Notes: generated from the letters alone by a model not told the origin. 64,000 nt of DNA from CAVRCA01 sp965218045 (GCA_965218045.1 CBDCJX010000009.1:1-64000); one strand, 5' to 3'; shown: positions 8,891 to 21,122, counted from the first letter of the stretch. A program made the numbers and translations.

Positions 8891-9260
8891 GTGCGCGGGG
8901 CCGCGATCACGCGTCGTGGGGTGATCGCCGGAGCGACTGCCGGGATCAGCCTGGCGGCAGTCGGCGCTGACACCGCGTTCGCGGCGGCGCAAAGTCAGCG
9001 CCCTACGTCGTGCTCGACGCGATGCTCGGTTTCGCCGCGGCTGATCGTGCTTGCCGAGCCGGTCTCGGCGCTGGAGGTGTCGATCCGCGCACAGATACTC
9101 AACCGGCTCATCGACTTGCAGGGCCAGCACGGCGTGTCCTACCTGTTCATCGCGCACGACCTCGCGGCGGTGGCGCATATGAGCCACCACATCGTCGTGA
9201 TGTATTTCGGCCAGATCGTCGAATACGGCGAGGCGGGCGAACCAGCGCGAGCGGCGCCTT
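8891..9260 (+). pseudogene. chimeric remnant: Tat signal joined to C-terminal piece of oligopeptide ABC ATPase
   Basis: One open frame joins two unrelated pieces. Residues 1-33 (MRGAAITRRGVIAGATAGIS onward) look like a twin-arginine signal of a binding protein. From about 9040 the frame reads an OppF/DppF-type ATPase from Walker B on: LIVLAEPVSALEVSIRAQIL, LIDLQGQHGVSYLFIAHDLA, MSHHIVVMYFGQIVEYG. Walker A, Q-loop and signature motif are absent, and the Walker B Asp-Glu pair is altered (AEPVSALE instead of the usual DEPVSALD). The frame then runs on through the tRNA gene. It is interpreted as what remains of a deleted dipeptide transporter operon. The 100 bases before it (8793-8890) hold nothing recognisable. 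Confidence 0.7.
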
Positions 9261-9305
9261 GCAAATTCACCTCGGGCCGCCTAAAACCCGCGCCTCATCG
9301 GGAGC

Positions 9306-9380
9306 GCGGGCGTAGCTCAGGGGTAGAGCACAACCTTGCCAAGGTTGGGGTCGAGGGTTCGAATCCCTTCGCCCGCTCCA
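9306..9380 (+). tRNA. tRNA-Gly (anticodon GCC)
   Basis: A full cloverleaf can be read. The acceptor stem GCGGGCG (9306-9312) pairs with CGCCCGC (9370-9376). The D arm is GCTC-AGGGGTA-GAGC. The anticodon stem and loop CAACC-TTGCCAA-GGTTG gives anticodon GCC. The T arm is GAGGG-TTCGAAT-CCCTT (last pair G-T). The discriminator T is followed by an encoded CCA at 9378-9380. No integrase gene or repeated 3' end is seen nearby. Confidence 0.97.
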
Positions 9381-9516
9381 GATTCGCAAAGAGCAGATGG
9401 TTGGCAAGTGCCGCTTGGGCCTCGTGCGCGATTTCGTGTGGTCCCGCATCGCCCCTCCCGATCCGACCGGCCGATAGTATATGCCTCGAGGACCTTGTGA
9501 GGCCGGGCGGGATGCT

Positions 9517-10833
9517 GTGCTGAAGACGATCACGCGCATGGCCTTCGCAGCCGGACCAGTGCCGCGGTTGGCAGCGCTGGCGTGCACGATGGTGCTCGTG
9601 CTCGCCCCATCATTGGCCGGCTCGGGCCGAGCGCAAACCTCGCGGGCGTCGAGGCTCTCGTTGCACGACGCGGTGGAAGCGGCCTGGGCGCGCGATCCGC
9701 AGCGTCGCCCGCTCGCGGCGCGGCAGAGGACGGCGGCCGCCCGCTACGCCGCCGGCGGCGCGTTCTTCCCGAACGCACCCTCCCTCACGGGGAGCCACGT
9801 CAACGACAAGGTTGCGGGCAGCAACTACAACTACGTCAACACGCAACTGGAGCTGGACACGCCGGTGTGGCTGCCGGGCGAGGGCACCGCGACCCAGGGC
9901 GTCGCCCTAGCCGACGCGGAAACGGTGGAGGCGGACGCCGCCGCCGCACACCTCGATCTCGCGTTGCAGGTGCTGGACCTGGCGGCACGGGCCGCCCTCG
10001 CCGCCAACGAGCGAGCCATCGCCGCCCGGCGGCTCGCGTCGGCGCAAGCACTCGCGGCGGACACGGCCCGCCGCTATCGGGTCGGCGAGGCAGCGCAAAG
10101 CGACGCCCTTGCCGCCACCGCCGACGCGGCCGGGGCCGAAGTCGCGTTGAGCGGGGCTGACGCGCAACTGGACGCGGCCAGGTTCGCGTTGGCCGCCGTC
10201 ACCGGCGAGCTGGTCATTCCGGCGCTGACCCCCGAACGGCCACGAACCAAGCGGATCGCACCGGCCCTCACGTCAACCCTGACGCAAACCCCGGCAACGC
10301 GGCTCAGTCCACACCCCCGCGTGGCCGCCGCCGAGCGCGCCGTGCAAGCGGCGCAGGCGCGCGCGCGCCTGGTGCGGATCGAGAACCGCGACAGCCCGCA
10401 GATCGGCCTGCAGGGCATCAACGAGAAGCAGCCCGGCACCCGCTGGGACACCCGCTTCGGCGTGGTGATCCACTTCCCGTTCGCCACGGAAGCACGCAAC
10501 GCGCCGCGCCGCGCCGCCGCCGAGCAAGCCGTGACCCAGGCGGAGGCGCAGCTCGAGCTGACACGGCGGCAGGTGGGCGCCGCCGTGCGCAAGGCGGAGG
10601 CGCTGGCGGTCGGGGCCAAGCGGGCCGCCGTCGCCGCCCGCGCCGCCGCCGCCGACCTCGAAAAGCGTCGCGGCCAGATCGAGCGCGCCTGGCGGCTGGG
10701 CGAAATGCCACTGATCGAGGTGGTGCGCGCCAATGCGATCGCGTTCAACGCCGAGCTCGCCCGCGACAAGGCCGGGACCGAGCTCGACGCGGCGCGGCAG
10801 CGCGTCCGGCTTGCGGGAGGCGTGCTGCCTTGA
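9517..10833 (+). CDS. czcC: outer-membrane efflux channel, TolC/CzcC family
   Basis: This is the outer-membrane component of the tripartite RND exporter encoded with the next two genes. It has an N-terminal hydrophobic signal (VPRLAALACTMVLVLAPSLA) followed by RLSLHDAVEAAWARDPQRRP, the usual first repeat of the family. Long alanine- and arginine-rich helices follow in two homologous halves (about residues 40-200 and 260-430), with the second-half start SPHPRVAAAERAVQAAQARA. The start is uncertain: GTG 9517, ATG 9538 or an upstream ATG at 9481 all precede the signal. The stop overlaps the next gene's TTG (TTGA). The czcC symbol reflects operon context with a CzcA-type pump, not proven metal specificity. 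Confidence 0.85.
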   Translation: MLKTITRMAFAAGPVPRLAALACTMVLVLAPSLAGSGRAQTSRASRLSLHDAVEAAWARDPQRRPLAARQRTAAARYAAGGAFFPNAPSLTGSHVNDKVAGSNYNYVNTQLELDTPVWLPGEGTATQGVALADAETVEADAAAAHLDLALQVLDLAARAALAANERAIAARRLASAQALAADTARRYRVGEAAQSDALAATADAAGAEVALSGADAQLDAARFALAAVTGELVIPALTPERPRTKRIAPALTSTLTQTPATRLSPHPRVAAAERAVQAAQARARLVRIENRDSPQIGLQGINEKQPGTRWDTRFGVVIHFPFATEARNAPRRAAAEQAVTQAEAQLELTRRQVGAAVRKAEALAVGAKRAAVAARAAAADLEKRRGQIERAWRLGEMPLIEVVRANAIAFNAELARDKAGTELDAARQRVRLAGGVLP

Positions 10834-12011
10834 CGACGGCCCGGCCGGGCTTGGCGCTTGCCGTCCTCACCGTGCTGCTCGCCTCGGCGCTGGCGATCGC
10901 CGCGCAATCGGCGAACCCCGACAAGAACCCCGACAGGAACAGGGACCCGCCCGGCGTGGTCCACATGAGCACGGAGCAGCAACGCACGGTCAAGCTCAAG
11001 ACCGTGCGCGCCGAGCGCCGCCCGATCACCGAGAAGGTGCGCCTGCCCGGCACGGTCACGTTCGACCAGGGCCACGTCGCCGTGGTGCGCCCCCTCGCCG
11101 CCGCGCTGGTGACGCGCCTGCTGGTCCAGCCCGGCGATGCGGTGCTTGCGAACCAGCCGCTCGCCGAGCTGGAGATCCCGAGCCTGGTCGATGCCGAGGA
11201 CAACCTCGCCGCCGCCCGCGCCGCGACCGGCGAAGCGGAGGCGGGTGTCGCCGTGGCGCGCGACGCCCTGCGCCGGGGCGAGATCCTGGCGCGCGACGGC
11301 TCGCTCTCTCGCGCCGAGGCCGAACGGCGACGCTTGCTGCTGGCCCAGGCCGTCGCACGGCTCGAGGCCGCACGCGCCCGCGTCGTGTCGTTGCAGGCGC
11401 GCGTCACCCGCCTGCACCCCGAGGGGACACAAGGGGCCGCGACGCTCGTCGCGCCAATCGGCGGCGTGGTCGTCAAGGTCGACGTCACGCCGGGCGAGCT
11501 GATCGACACTGCGCGGGCCGCCGTCACCGTCGCGGACCTGTCGGTCGTGCTCGTGAAGGCGCAGGTCGCGGAAGCCAATGCCGCCCTGGTCAGCGTCGGC
11601 GACCCGGCGCGCGTCAGCCTGCTGTCCGGCGGCGAGCGCACCTGGACGGGAAACGTGATCGCCCTGGGCGCCGCGATCGACACCGAGGCGCGCACCCTGC
11701 CGGCCCGCATCCGGCTGGCCAACGAAGACGGCACCCTGCGCGCCGGGATGGCCGTGGAGGTGCGCGTCATCAGCGACCGTGGCCGCGACGACGTGGTGGT
11801 GCCGGCGACCGCCGTGCAGCTTATTGCCGGCAAGCGGATCGCCTTCACCGCTCTGGGCGGCGACTCGTTCCAGAGCCACGACCTGACCGTGGGCGTCGAG
11901 CAGCCGGACTGGGTGGAGGTCCGTCGCGGCCTGTCCGCCGGTGACGAAGTGGTGACCCAAGGCAGCTTCGAGCTGAAAGCCGTGCTGCAGAAGTCGCTGC
12001 TGGGCGGATAG
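10830..12011 (+). CDS. czcB: periplasmic adaptor subunit of heavy-metal RND efflux (CzcB-like)
   Basis: The 393-residue membrane-fusion protein bridges pump and channel. TTG 10830 is taken as the start because it overlaps the upstream stop. A single N-terminal hydrophobic segment (LALAVLTVLLASALAIA) anchors or exports it. The adaptor domains appear in order: KLKTVRAERRPITEKVRLPG, the lipoyl half-motif VRPLAAALVTRLLVQPGDAV, a predicted coiled-coil hairpin rich in Ala, Arg and Glu (about residues 115-195), the second lipoyl half (LVAPIGGVVVKVDVTPGELI), a beta-barrel (about 225-310) and the membrane-proximal end GDEVVTQGSFELKAVL. No histidine-rich metal-binding N-terminus of classic CzcB is present. 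Confidence 0.88.
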   Translation: MTTARPGLALAVLTVLLASALAIAAQSANPDKNPDRNRDPPGVVHMSTEQQRTVKLKTVRAERRPITEKVRLPGTVTFDQGHVAVVRPLAAALVTRLLVQPGDAVLANQPLAELEIPSLVDAEDNLAAARAATGEAEAGVAVARDALRRGEILARDGSLSRAEAERRRLLLAQAVARLEAARARVVSLQARVTRLHPEGTQGAATLVAPIGGVVVKVDVTPGELIDTARAAVTVADLSVVLVKAQVAEANAALVSVGDPARVSLLSGGERTWTGNVIALGAAIDTEARTLPARIRLANEDGTLRAGMAVEVRVISDRGRDDVVVPATAVQLIAGKRIAFTALGGDSFQSHDLTVGVEQPDWVEVRRGLSAGDEVVTQGSFELKAVLQKSLLGG

Positions 12012-12016
12012 AAGCA

Positions 12017-15148
<3,132 letters not shown>

Positions 15149-15277
15149 ACAGCCCGGCGACCCAGCGAGCAGCATCGACTCGCCATCGCGAGCCGCCGGC
15201 GTGGCGATCCGTGCCGACGTCTGGAATTGCGGGGGCGATCTCGGCGCCGCCTGGCATCGCGCGCGGCTCACGGTCGG

Positions 15278-16945
15278 CTAGCTCAGCACCATGCCCGCAT
15301 AGCCGCTCGCCGCGACCGTTTCGCAGCGTTCCCGATACGCCGGTGCGCCGCCTTGATACTGCAGGATGCGCCGCACGTTCCGCCCCTCGACGTTAGAGTT
15401 GATGCCGGTCGCCCAGGAATCGATCTGGGTGTATAGCATTCCGTCGGCGAGCTCCTCGATGTGTCGCGACCAGTCGGCCTCGGCCTCCGCCTTCGGCTCG
15501 ACGCGCGTGATGCGGCGGTCGCGTGCGGCGCGCATCAGATCGGTCACCCAGTCGACGTTCTGCTCGATGCAGCGCGGGATGTTGCAGCGGGTGGAAGCGT
15601 TGTGCGGCCCGACAATGGTCAGCATGTTCGGAAAGCCGGCCGACATCAGGCCGAGATAGGTCCGCGGCCCATCCGCCCAGTGCTGCTTCAGAAGCTGGCC
15701 GCCGACGCCGCGAAACTCGATGCGGTCGAACGCACCGGTAATGGCGTCGAAGCCGGTTGCGTAGATGACCATGTCCAACGCGTACTCGGCATCGCTGGTC
15801 TTGATGCCGGTCTCGGTGATCTGCTCGATCGGCGTGGTTCGCGTATCCACCAGGCGGACATGTGGCAGGTTGTAAGCCTCGTAGTAGCCGGTCTCCTGCG
15901 GCACGCGGCGGGTGCCGAACCCGTGGCATTTGGGAATAAGCATCTCGGCCACCGCCGGGTCGTTAACCCGCTGGCGGATCTTGCGCGCCACGAAGTCGCT
16001 GAACAGCGCGTTGGCCTTCGAGTCGGTCAGCACGTCGCGAAAATTCGCCATCCAGATGCTGAAGCCGGATTCGCTGTAAAGCCTTTCCCAGAAAGCCTCG
16101 CGCTCCGCGTCGGTGACCTCGAACGTGCCGCGTGGATCGGTGTCGTGGATGTAGCAGCCCGGCGTCTGCCGCAGCAGCTCGAACATCGCCGGGTAGCCGG
16201 CCTTGATGGCGCGTTGCTCCTCCTCGGTGATCGCCCGGTTGTGCAGCGGCGTGCACCAGTTGGGCGTGCGCTGGAACACGGTGAGCTCATCCGCCAGCGG
16301 CGCGATGGTCTGGATCACTTGCACCCCGGTGGCACCCGTGCCGATCACCGCGACGCGCTTGCCAGTGAAATCCACCTGCTCATGCGGCCAGCGGGAGGTA
16401 TGGAAGGACTGGCCGGCGAAGCGCTCCACGCCCGGAATGCGAGGCATGGTCGCAGCCGAGAGCGGGCCGACGGCGGTGATGAGAAAGCGCGCGCACACCT
16501 GTTCGCCGGTATGGAGGGTCACCTCCCAGCGGCGCGCGGCCTCGTCGAACGCGGCGGCCGAGACCCGGCTGTCGAACTGGATGTCACGCCGCAGGTCGAA
16601 CCGGTCGGCGACGTGGTTGAGATAACGCAGCGTTTCCGCCTGCGGCGCGAAATGCTCGCTCCAGTTCCACTCGCGCAGCAATTCCTCCGAGAAGGAATAG
16701 CCGTATGTGTAGCTCTCGGAATCAAAGCGCGCGCCGGGATAGCGGTTCCAAAACCAGGTGCCGCCCACATCGCTGCCGGTCTCGAACACCCGCACCGAGA
16801 GGCCGAGCTCGCGCAGCCGGTAGAGCTGGTACATCCCGGCAATGCCGGCGCCGATGATCATGGCGTCGTAGGTCGTGTTCGGCGCGGCGCCAAAATCGGC
16901 GGCCGCCACCTGGGTGTCGCGCATGTGATCGTGCGGGCTGTCCAT
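15278..16945 (-). CDS. Baeyer-Villiger monooxygenase (flavin-dependent)
   Basis: The 555-residue NADPH- and FAD-dependent enzyme of the cyclohexanone/phenylacetone monooxygenase type inserts oxygen next to a ketone to give an ester or lactone. ATG 16945 is preceded by GGAGACGACG, a good ribosome-binding site, so the longer in-frame extension to 17014 is not used. FAD motif: IIGAGIAGMYQLYRLRELG (about residue 30). The BVMO fingerprint FAGQSFHTSRWP fits FxGxxxHxxxWP. NADPH motif: VAVIGTGATGVQVIQ. It also contains the GGTWFWNRYPGARFDSES segment common to this clade. The protein is a close paralogue of the one at 54040-55692. It stands alone on the minus strand ahead of the racemase-like gene's end. 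Confidence 0.92.
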   Translation of the reverse strand: MDSPHDHMRDTQVAAADFGAAPNTTYDAMIIGAGIAGMYQLYRLRELGLSVRVFETGSDVGGTWFWNRYPGARFDSESYTYGYSFSEELLREWNWSEHFAPQAETLRYLNHVADRFDLRRDIQFDSRVSAAAFDEAARRWEVTLHTGEQVCARFLITAVGPLSAATMPRIPGVERFAGQSFHTSRWPHEQVDFTGKRVAVIGTGATGVQVIQTIAPLADELTVFQRTPNWCTPLHNRAITEEEQRAIKAGYPAMFELLRQTPGCYIHDTDPRGTFEVTDAEREAFWERLYSESGFSIWMANFRDVLTDSKANALFSDFVARKIRQRVNDPAVAEMLIPKCHGFGTRRVPQETGYYEAYNLPHVRLVDTRTTPIEQITETGIKTSDAEYALDMVIYATGFDAITGAFDRIEFRGVGGQLLKQHWADGPRTYLGLMSAGFPNMLTIVGPHNASTRCNIPRCIEQNVDWVTDLMRAARDRRITRVEPKAEAEADWSRHIEELADGMLYTQIDSWATGINSNVEGRNVRRILQYQGGAPAYRERCETVAASGYAGMVLS

Positions 16946-17045
16946 CGTCGTCTCCTGCCGGGGCTGCGGCAGAATACGCTGAGGCGCACCGCTTGAAACT
17001 CCCCCGAACCCCAAGCTCTCCGCGAGGTGCTCGCGCCAGGGGCGA

Positions 17046-17792
17046 TCAGGGGCGCGATGCGCGCTGGAACAGATCGGCCAGCGCAGCGGTTACGCCGGTC
17101 ACCGGCTTCGCCGCGGCCAGCGGCGGACGCAAAGCTGATGTCAGGCCAAGGCCGGCCAGCATCTCGGCCTGCCGCACCGCGGCAGCGACGCAATCGAGCA
17201 CCGGCACGGGGAGGCGCGCGCCGATCCGCGCGGCAAGCCCGGCCAATGGCGCGCCGGCGAGGATGACGACATCAGCTCCATCCTCCTCGGCGGCGAGACG
17301 GCACAGATCGACCAGCGCTGCCTCCTTCTCCTCCTGCACGTCGGCCGCGGAGGTGAAACCCTCACGCAGGCAGCGCACTCCGGCGAAGCGCGATGACAAC
17401 CCCAACCGGTCCACCGAGTCGCGATACCAAGGCGCGAACGCCGCCGCGAAGGAAACCAGCGCGAAGCGCCGCCCGATCATGCACGCGGTCAGCATCGAGG
17501 ACTCGGCGAGGCCCACGACCGGCACCGGCATCAGCTCGCGCGCCGCGTCCAACCCGGGATCGCCGAATGCCGCGATCACCGCCGCCTCGCAGCCGGCGCC
17601 GGCGCTCGCCATCAGCTCCAAGGCAGCGCACGCGGCGACCGCCGCCTCCGCGCGTGTGACGATATACGGCACGCCCATCTGTGCGGTCACCGCGACGATC
17701 TCCGTCCCCGGTGAGGCGGCCGCGCGCGCCGCCGCCTCGATCCGCGCGGTGATCGAAGCCGAGGTATTCGGGTTCGCGACCAGCAAGCGCAT
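17046..17792 (-). CDS. Asp/Glu/hydantoin racemase-family protein lacking catalytic cysteines
   Basis: The 248-residue protein starts MRLLVANPNTSASITARIEA (ATG 17792; an ATG two codons earlier at 17798 is possible). This is the typical opening of hydantoin racemases and related Asp/Glu racemase-fold enzymes, which use two cysteines as acid-base pair. The first site, normally CFxDPG, reads AAFGDPGLDAARE. The second, normally GCAGM, reads LAGAPLAGLA. Both cysteines are therefore absent while the flanking fold motifs remain. It lies 33 bases beyond the amidohydrolase gene in the same direction and is likely co-transcribed. A lyase, isomerase or binding role on a related substrate is possible; ordinary two-cysteine racemisation is not expected. 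Confidence 0.75.
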   Translation of the reverse strand: MRLLVANPNTSASITARIEAAARAAASPGTEIVAVTAQMGVPYIVTRAEAAVAACAALELMASAGAGCEAAVIAAFGDPGLDAARELMPVPVVGLAESSMLTACMIGRRFALVSFAAAFAPWYRDSVDRLGLSSRFAGVRCLREGFTSAADVQEEKEAALVDLCRLAAEEDGADVVILAGAPLAGLAARIGARLPVPVLDCVAAAVRQAEMLAGLGLTSALRPPLAAAKPVTGVTAALADLFQRASRP

Positions 17793-17825
17793 TGGCAAGC
17801 CCCTCCATCAGCTACGCGCTCCGGT

Positions 17826-19361
17826 TCAGTGCCGCGAGCTCTGGCGATAGAATGGCTCGTGGCTCTCGGGCCGCATATAGCCGTCGTAGAAGGCACGCAT
17901 ATGCGGCAGCACGGCTTTGGCGAGCCGGCGACGCTCCAGCTCCTCGTCCGAGAGGTCGCGCTTCAGCATGTCGCTGATCTGATGCAGCACGGCATTGCGG
18001 TCGATCCGGGTGAAGCGACCGTCCTGATAGACCACCTCGCCGCCGATGAGCACCGCACGTACCCCCTCCACCTTCGCCCGCTGCACGACCGCGTCGAGCA
18101 CCGGCACCTCGACATCGAGGTAGGGAAAGCTCACCTGCGCCCAGTCGATCAGCACCATATCGGCGCCGCGTCCCACCTCCAGCGCGCCGAGGCTGGCGCC
18201 GTACGGCGTGGTGCGCGCGCCGGCTTCGCTCGCCATGCGGAACACCTGCGCGGTGGTCGGCACCCGGTCGTCCATCCCTGGCTCGCGATGCGCGCGCAAC
18301 ACCAAACGCATCTCCTGCAGCATGTCGCGATCGTCATTGATGCCGGCTTCGTCCAGGCCGATCGCCACGTTTACGCCTAGCGCCTCGAAACGATTGAGCG
18401 GTGCGATGCCCGAGCGGAGCCGAAAGTTGGAGGAGCAGTTGTGGCAGATATTCGTGCCGGTGTCGGCGATGCGATCGACGTCCGATTCCGACAGCCAGAC
18501 GCCGTGGCCGAGGGTCAAACGCGGCCCGAGAAGACCGAAGCGGTCGATGTAGTCCAAAGCGGTGCCGCCGCCACGCCGTTTGGCGTATTCCTTCTGATAC
18601 GCGGTCTCCACCAGATGCATGTGCAGCGGTGCGTCATAGCGTGCGGAGGTTTCCGCCAGGCGCTCGAGCGCGTGGTCGGAGCACCAATGCAAGTTCGCCG
18701 GGGCGAGCTGTATCTTGACCCGATCCTTGTTGTGGTGCTTGCCGTGCAGATGGCCGAACAGCGCCAGCGTATCCTCGGCGTCGAGCTGGAAACGCTCGAA
18801 ATATTTCGCGAGCAGCGGCTTCAACTCGTCCGGTACCCTGGCCAGGAAATCCTGGTTCGGCTCGTACACGAGGTGATTCTGATCGCGCAGCGCGAAGCAG
18901 TAGGAGACCCGCATGCCGATCGCCTCGTAGGCACGGATCACCTCGTCCGCCCGCGCTTCCACCGCCGGCAACCGGCCCGGGGTCCAGCCGTGAATGTGCT
19001 GCACCGTGGTGATGCCGGACGCGATCATCTCGAATGCGGAGTAGAGCGTGTCGAGATAGATGTCGATATCGCGCGTGACCATGCGCGTGCCGAACCACAG
19101 CTCCAGCGGCATGTCGGGTGAGCCGAGCTGCAACGGCGTCAGCCCGACATGGTGATGACCGTTGACGAATCCCGGCAGCAGCACCTCGTTGCCGCTGCCG
19201 ATCACCTCGACGTCGGGATGCTTGGCGCCGAGGTCAGCGAAGCGGCCGATCTCGGCGATGATGCCGTCCCTTTGCAGCACGGCGCCATCCTCGATCTGCT
19301 CCCAGCTGTGCCGGTCGAGCGCGCGGGTGATGACGTACTTGCCGCGTATGATGGAGTTCAT
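17826..19361 (-). CDS. metal-dependent amidohydrolase (cytosine deaminase / AtzB-SsnA type)
   Basis: The 511-residue TIM-barrel hydrolase acts on a C-N bond, commonly deaminating or dechlorinating N-heterocycles. ATG 19361 follows a GAGG motif. An N-terminal composite beta-sandwich leads to the metal-binding NGHHHVG (residues 68-74), then His in LHMHLVE, His in LTLGHGVWL and the catalytic Asp in IGLDEAGINDD, all expected ligands. CHNCSSNFRLRSGIAPL is the NxRL-type segment of this subfamily. The C-terminal sandwich reads GADMVLIDWAQVSFP. It sits between the racemase-like gene and an ABC importer on the same strand, suggesting catabolism of an imported nitrogenous compound. Exact substrate unknown. 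Confidence 0.88.
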   Translation of the reverse strand: MNSIIRGKYVITRALDRHSWEQIEDGAVLQRDGIIAEIGRFADLGAKHPDVEVIGSGNEVLLPGFVNGHHHVGLTPLQLGSPDMPLELWFGTRMVTRDIDIYLDTLYSAFEMIASGITTVQHIHGWTPGRLPAVEARADEVIRAYEAIGMRVSYCFALRDQNHLVYEPNQDFLARVPDELKPLLAKYFERFQLDAEDTLALFGHLHGKHHNKDRVKIQLAPANLHWCSDHALERLAETSARYDAPLHMHLVETAYQKEYAKRRGGGTALDYIDRFGLLGPRLTLGHGVWLSESDVDRIADTGTNICHNCSSNFRLRSGIAPLNRFEALGVNVAIGLDEAGINDDRDMLQEMRLVLRAHREPGMDDRVPTTAQVFRMASEAGARTTPYGASLGALEVGRGADMVLIDWAQVSFPYLDVEVPVLDAVVQRAKVEGVRAVLIGGEVVYQDGRFTRIDRNAVLHQISDMLKRDLSDEELERRRLAKAVLPHMRAFYDGYMRPESHEPFYRQSSRH

Positions 19362-19387
19362 GCCTCTATTCCTGAACGATGTTTGGT

Positions 19388-20197
19388 TCAGCCGGCCTGC
19401 GCCAGCGCTTCCTGCTCGGCGAATGCACGATCGACTTCGTCTTGCAGCAAGCCGGTGAGCTGACGTCGCAACGCAATCGCTCCCGGGCTGTCCTGGTCGC
19501 GCGGTCGTGGCAGGTCCACCGGGATGACAGCCTTGATGCGACCGGGCCGGGCAGTGAACACCGCGACGCAATCGGCCAGCGCGACGGCCTCGTCGATATG
19601 ATGGGTGACGAACAGCACCGACGCCCCGGACGTACGCCACACATCCAGCAGAAAGCCTTGCATTTTTGCCCGGGTCTGCACGTCGAGCGCGGCGAACGGC
19701 TCGTCCATCAGCAGTACCTCGGGCTGCATCGCCAGCGCGCGAGCGACCGCCACGCGTTGCCGCATGCCGCCGGAGAGCTCGTCGGGCCGCTTGTTGAACG
19801 CCTCCGACAGCCCGACGCGCGCGAGAACCTCGCTGGCGACACGCTTGCGCTCCTTGCTATCCGCTCCGCGCAGCGACAACCCGAAACTCACGTTCTGCCA
19901 GACCGAGAGCCAGGGCAGCAGCGATGTGTCCTGGAAGATCAGACTGCGTTCGGGCGCTGGCCCGGTCACCGGCACGCCATGCGCGCTGATGCTGCCATCG
20001 GTCGGCATCTCGAGCCCGGCCACCATGTAAAGCAGCGTGCTCTTGCCGCAGCCCGATGGTCCGAGCAGACAGACGAACTCGCCCTTGGCAACAGTGAGCG
20101 AGACGCCGCTGAGCGCCTCGTGGGCGCGCGGCGTACCCGCTGCCCAAACCTTGCCGACACCTTGGCAGACGACCGCCGGCGGGCTCTCGTCAGCCAC
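19388..20197 (-). CDS. ABC importer ATP-binding protein, SsuB/TauB type
   Basis: The 269-residue ATPase of the nitrate/sulfonate/taurine importer family is cytoplasmic and pairs with the permease next to it. Walker A is GPSGCGKST (about residues 41-49), the Q-loop is IFQDTSLLPWLSVWQN, the signature is LSGGMRQRVAVARALA, Walker B is VLLMDEPFAALD and the switch His is in FVTHHIDEA. The start ATG overlaps the permease stop by eight bases. With the permease and a truncated binding-protein gene it forms a remnant importer operon that could run on into the amidohydrolase 26 bases downstream. Confidence 0.92.
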   Translation of the reverse strand: MADESPPAVVCQGVGKVWAAGTPRAHEALSGVSLTVAKGEFVCLLGPSGCGKSTLLYMVAGLEMPTDGSISAHGVPVTGPAPERSLIFQDTSLLPWLSVWQNVSFGLSLRGADSKERKRVASEVLARVGLSEAFNKRPDELSGGMRQRVAVARALAMQPEVLLMDEPFAALDVQTRAKMQGFLLDVWRTSGASVLFVTHHIDEAVALADCVAVFTARPGRIKAVIPVDLPRPRDQDSPGAIALRRQLTGLLQDEVDRAFAEQEALAQAG

Positions 20198-21122
20198 CGG
20201 CCATGCTTCCCTGTCCGCGCGGCACCCAGTAGAGCAGCTTCGCTTGCAGTGCTCGCAGCGCCCAATCGAACACGAAGCCGACCACGCCGATCAGCACGAT
20301 GGTGAAGTACACCAGACCGGGGTTGAAAGTGTTGCGCGCCATCATGATGACTTGACCAAGGCCGTAGCCAACGCCGGTCGCCTCGGCGATCAGCACCACC
20401 ATCCAGGCCCCAAACAAGTTCAGCCGCAGCACGACGAGCAGACCAGGCAGGATGGCCGGCAGGATGGCGCGTAGAAAGACCTGCCGGCGGTTCGCCCCCA
20501 TGATGCGGGCAACGTTGATGTAGTTCCGGTTGACGCCGTCGGTCTGGGTGATGGTGGCGAGAACCATGGTGAAGAACAGGGCGATGAAGACCATGAACAC
20601 GGCCGGCTTGTTGCCTATTCCAAACAGGAAGATGGCGACCGGCAGCCACGCCACCGGTGACACTGGTGCCAGCAAGGTCACGGTCGGCAAGGTCAAGGTT
20701 CCAACCGGCCGCCAGTAACGGATGGCGACGCCGAGACCGAGGCTCGCGATCGTGGCGAGCGCGAGTCCGGTCAGAACACGCATCACCGAGGAGCACACGG
20801 TGATCAGCACCGCCATTGCCGGGCTAGGACCGGAATTCGGGTCGACGCCGATCTGCCAGCGCTGCGCCGTGTTGAAGAAGCGCGCTTGCTCGGCGAAATT
20901 GCTGAGGAAGACGTGCGGTGGCGGCAACAATCTCGGGTCCGCCCAGCCGACGTACCAGAGCAGTTCCCAGATGCCGGCAAAGAAGCCGATCGAGAGGCAA
21001 GTCCAGAATAGACGTTCAAGCGGCGATCGAACGCCGCGGATCAAGCCGAGCCCAAGCGAGCGGGTGGCGAGGGCAAAGCGGCGCTCGCGGCGGCCCGCAA
21101 GGGCGCTGGCGGCCTCGCTCAT
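20190..21122 (-). CDS. ABC importer permease, SsuC/TauC type
   Basis: The 310-residue inner-membrane permease has about six hydrophobic helices. Its cytoplasmic coupling loop reads NVARIMGANRRQVFLRAILP (about residues 220-240), the EAA-type motif of binding-protein-dependent permeases, and the helix before it includes FGIGNKPAVFMVFIALFFTM, typical of the nitrate/taurine branch. ATG 21122 overlaps the stop of the upstream binding-protein remnant (ATGA), and the 3' end overlaps the ATPase gene. The protein itself looks intact although its binding protein is broken. Confidence 0.92.
   Translation of the reverse strand: MSEAASALAGRRERRFALATRSLGLGLIRGVRSPLERLFWTCLSIGFFAGIWELLWYVGWADPRLLPPPHVFLSNFAEQARFFNTAQRWQIGVDPNSGPSPAMAVLITVCSSVMRVLTGLALATIASLGLGVAIRYWRPVGTLTLPTVTLLAPVSPVAWLPVAIFLFGIGNKPAVFMVFIALFFTMVLATITQTDGVNRNYINVARIMGANRRQVFLRAILPAILPGLLVVLRLNLFGAWMVVLIAEATGVGYGLGQVIMMARNTFNPGLVYFTIVLIGVVGFVFDWALRALQAKLLYWVPRGQGSMAGG

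Noticed and set aside
9306..9380. tRNA-Gly as attachment site of an integrative element
   Set aside because: No integrase gene, no duplicated tRNA 3' end and no phage genes were found on either side; the flanking decay can be explained by deletion.
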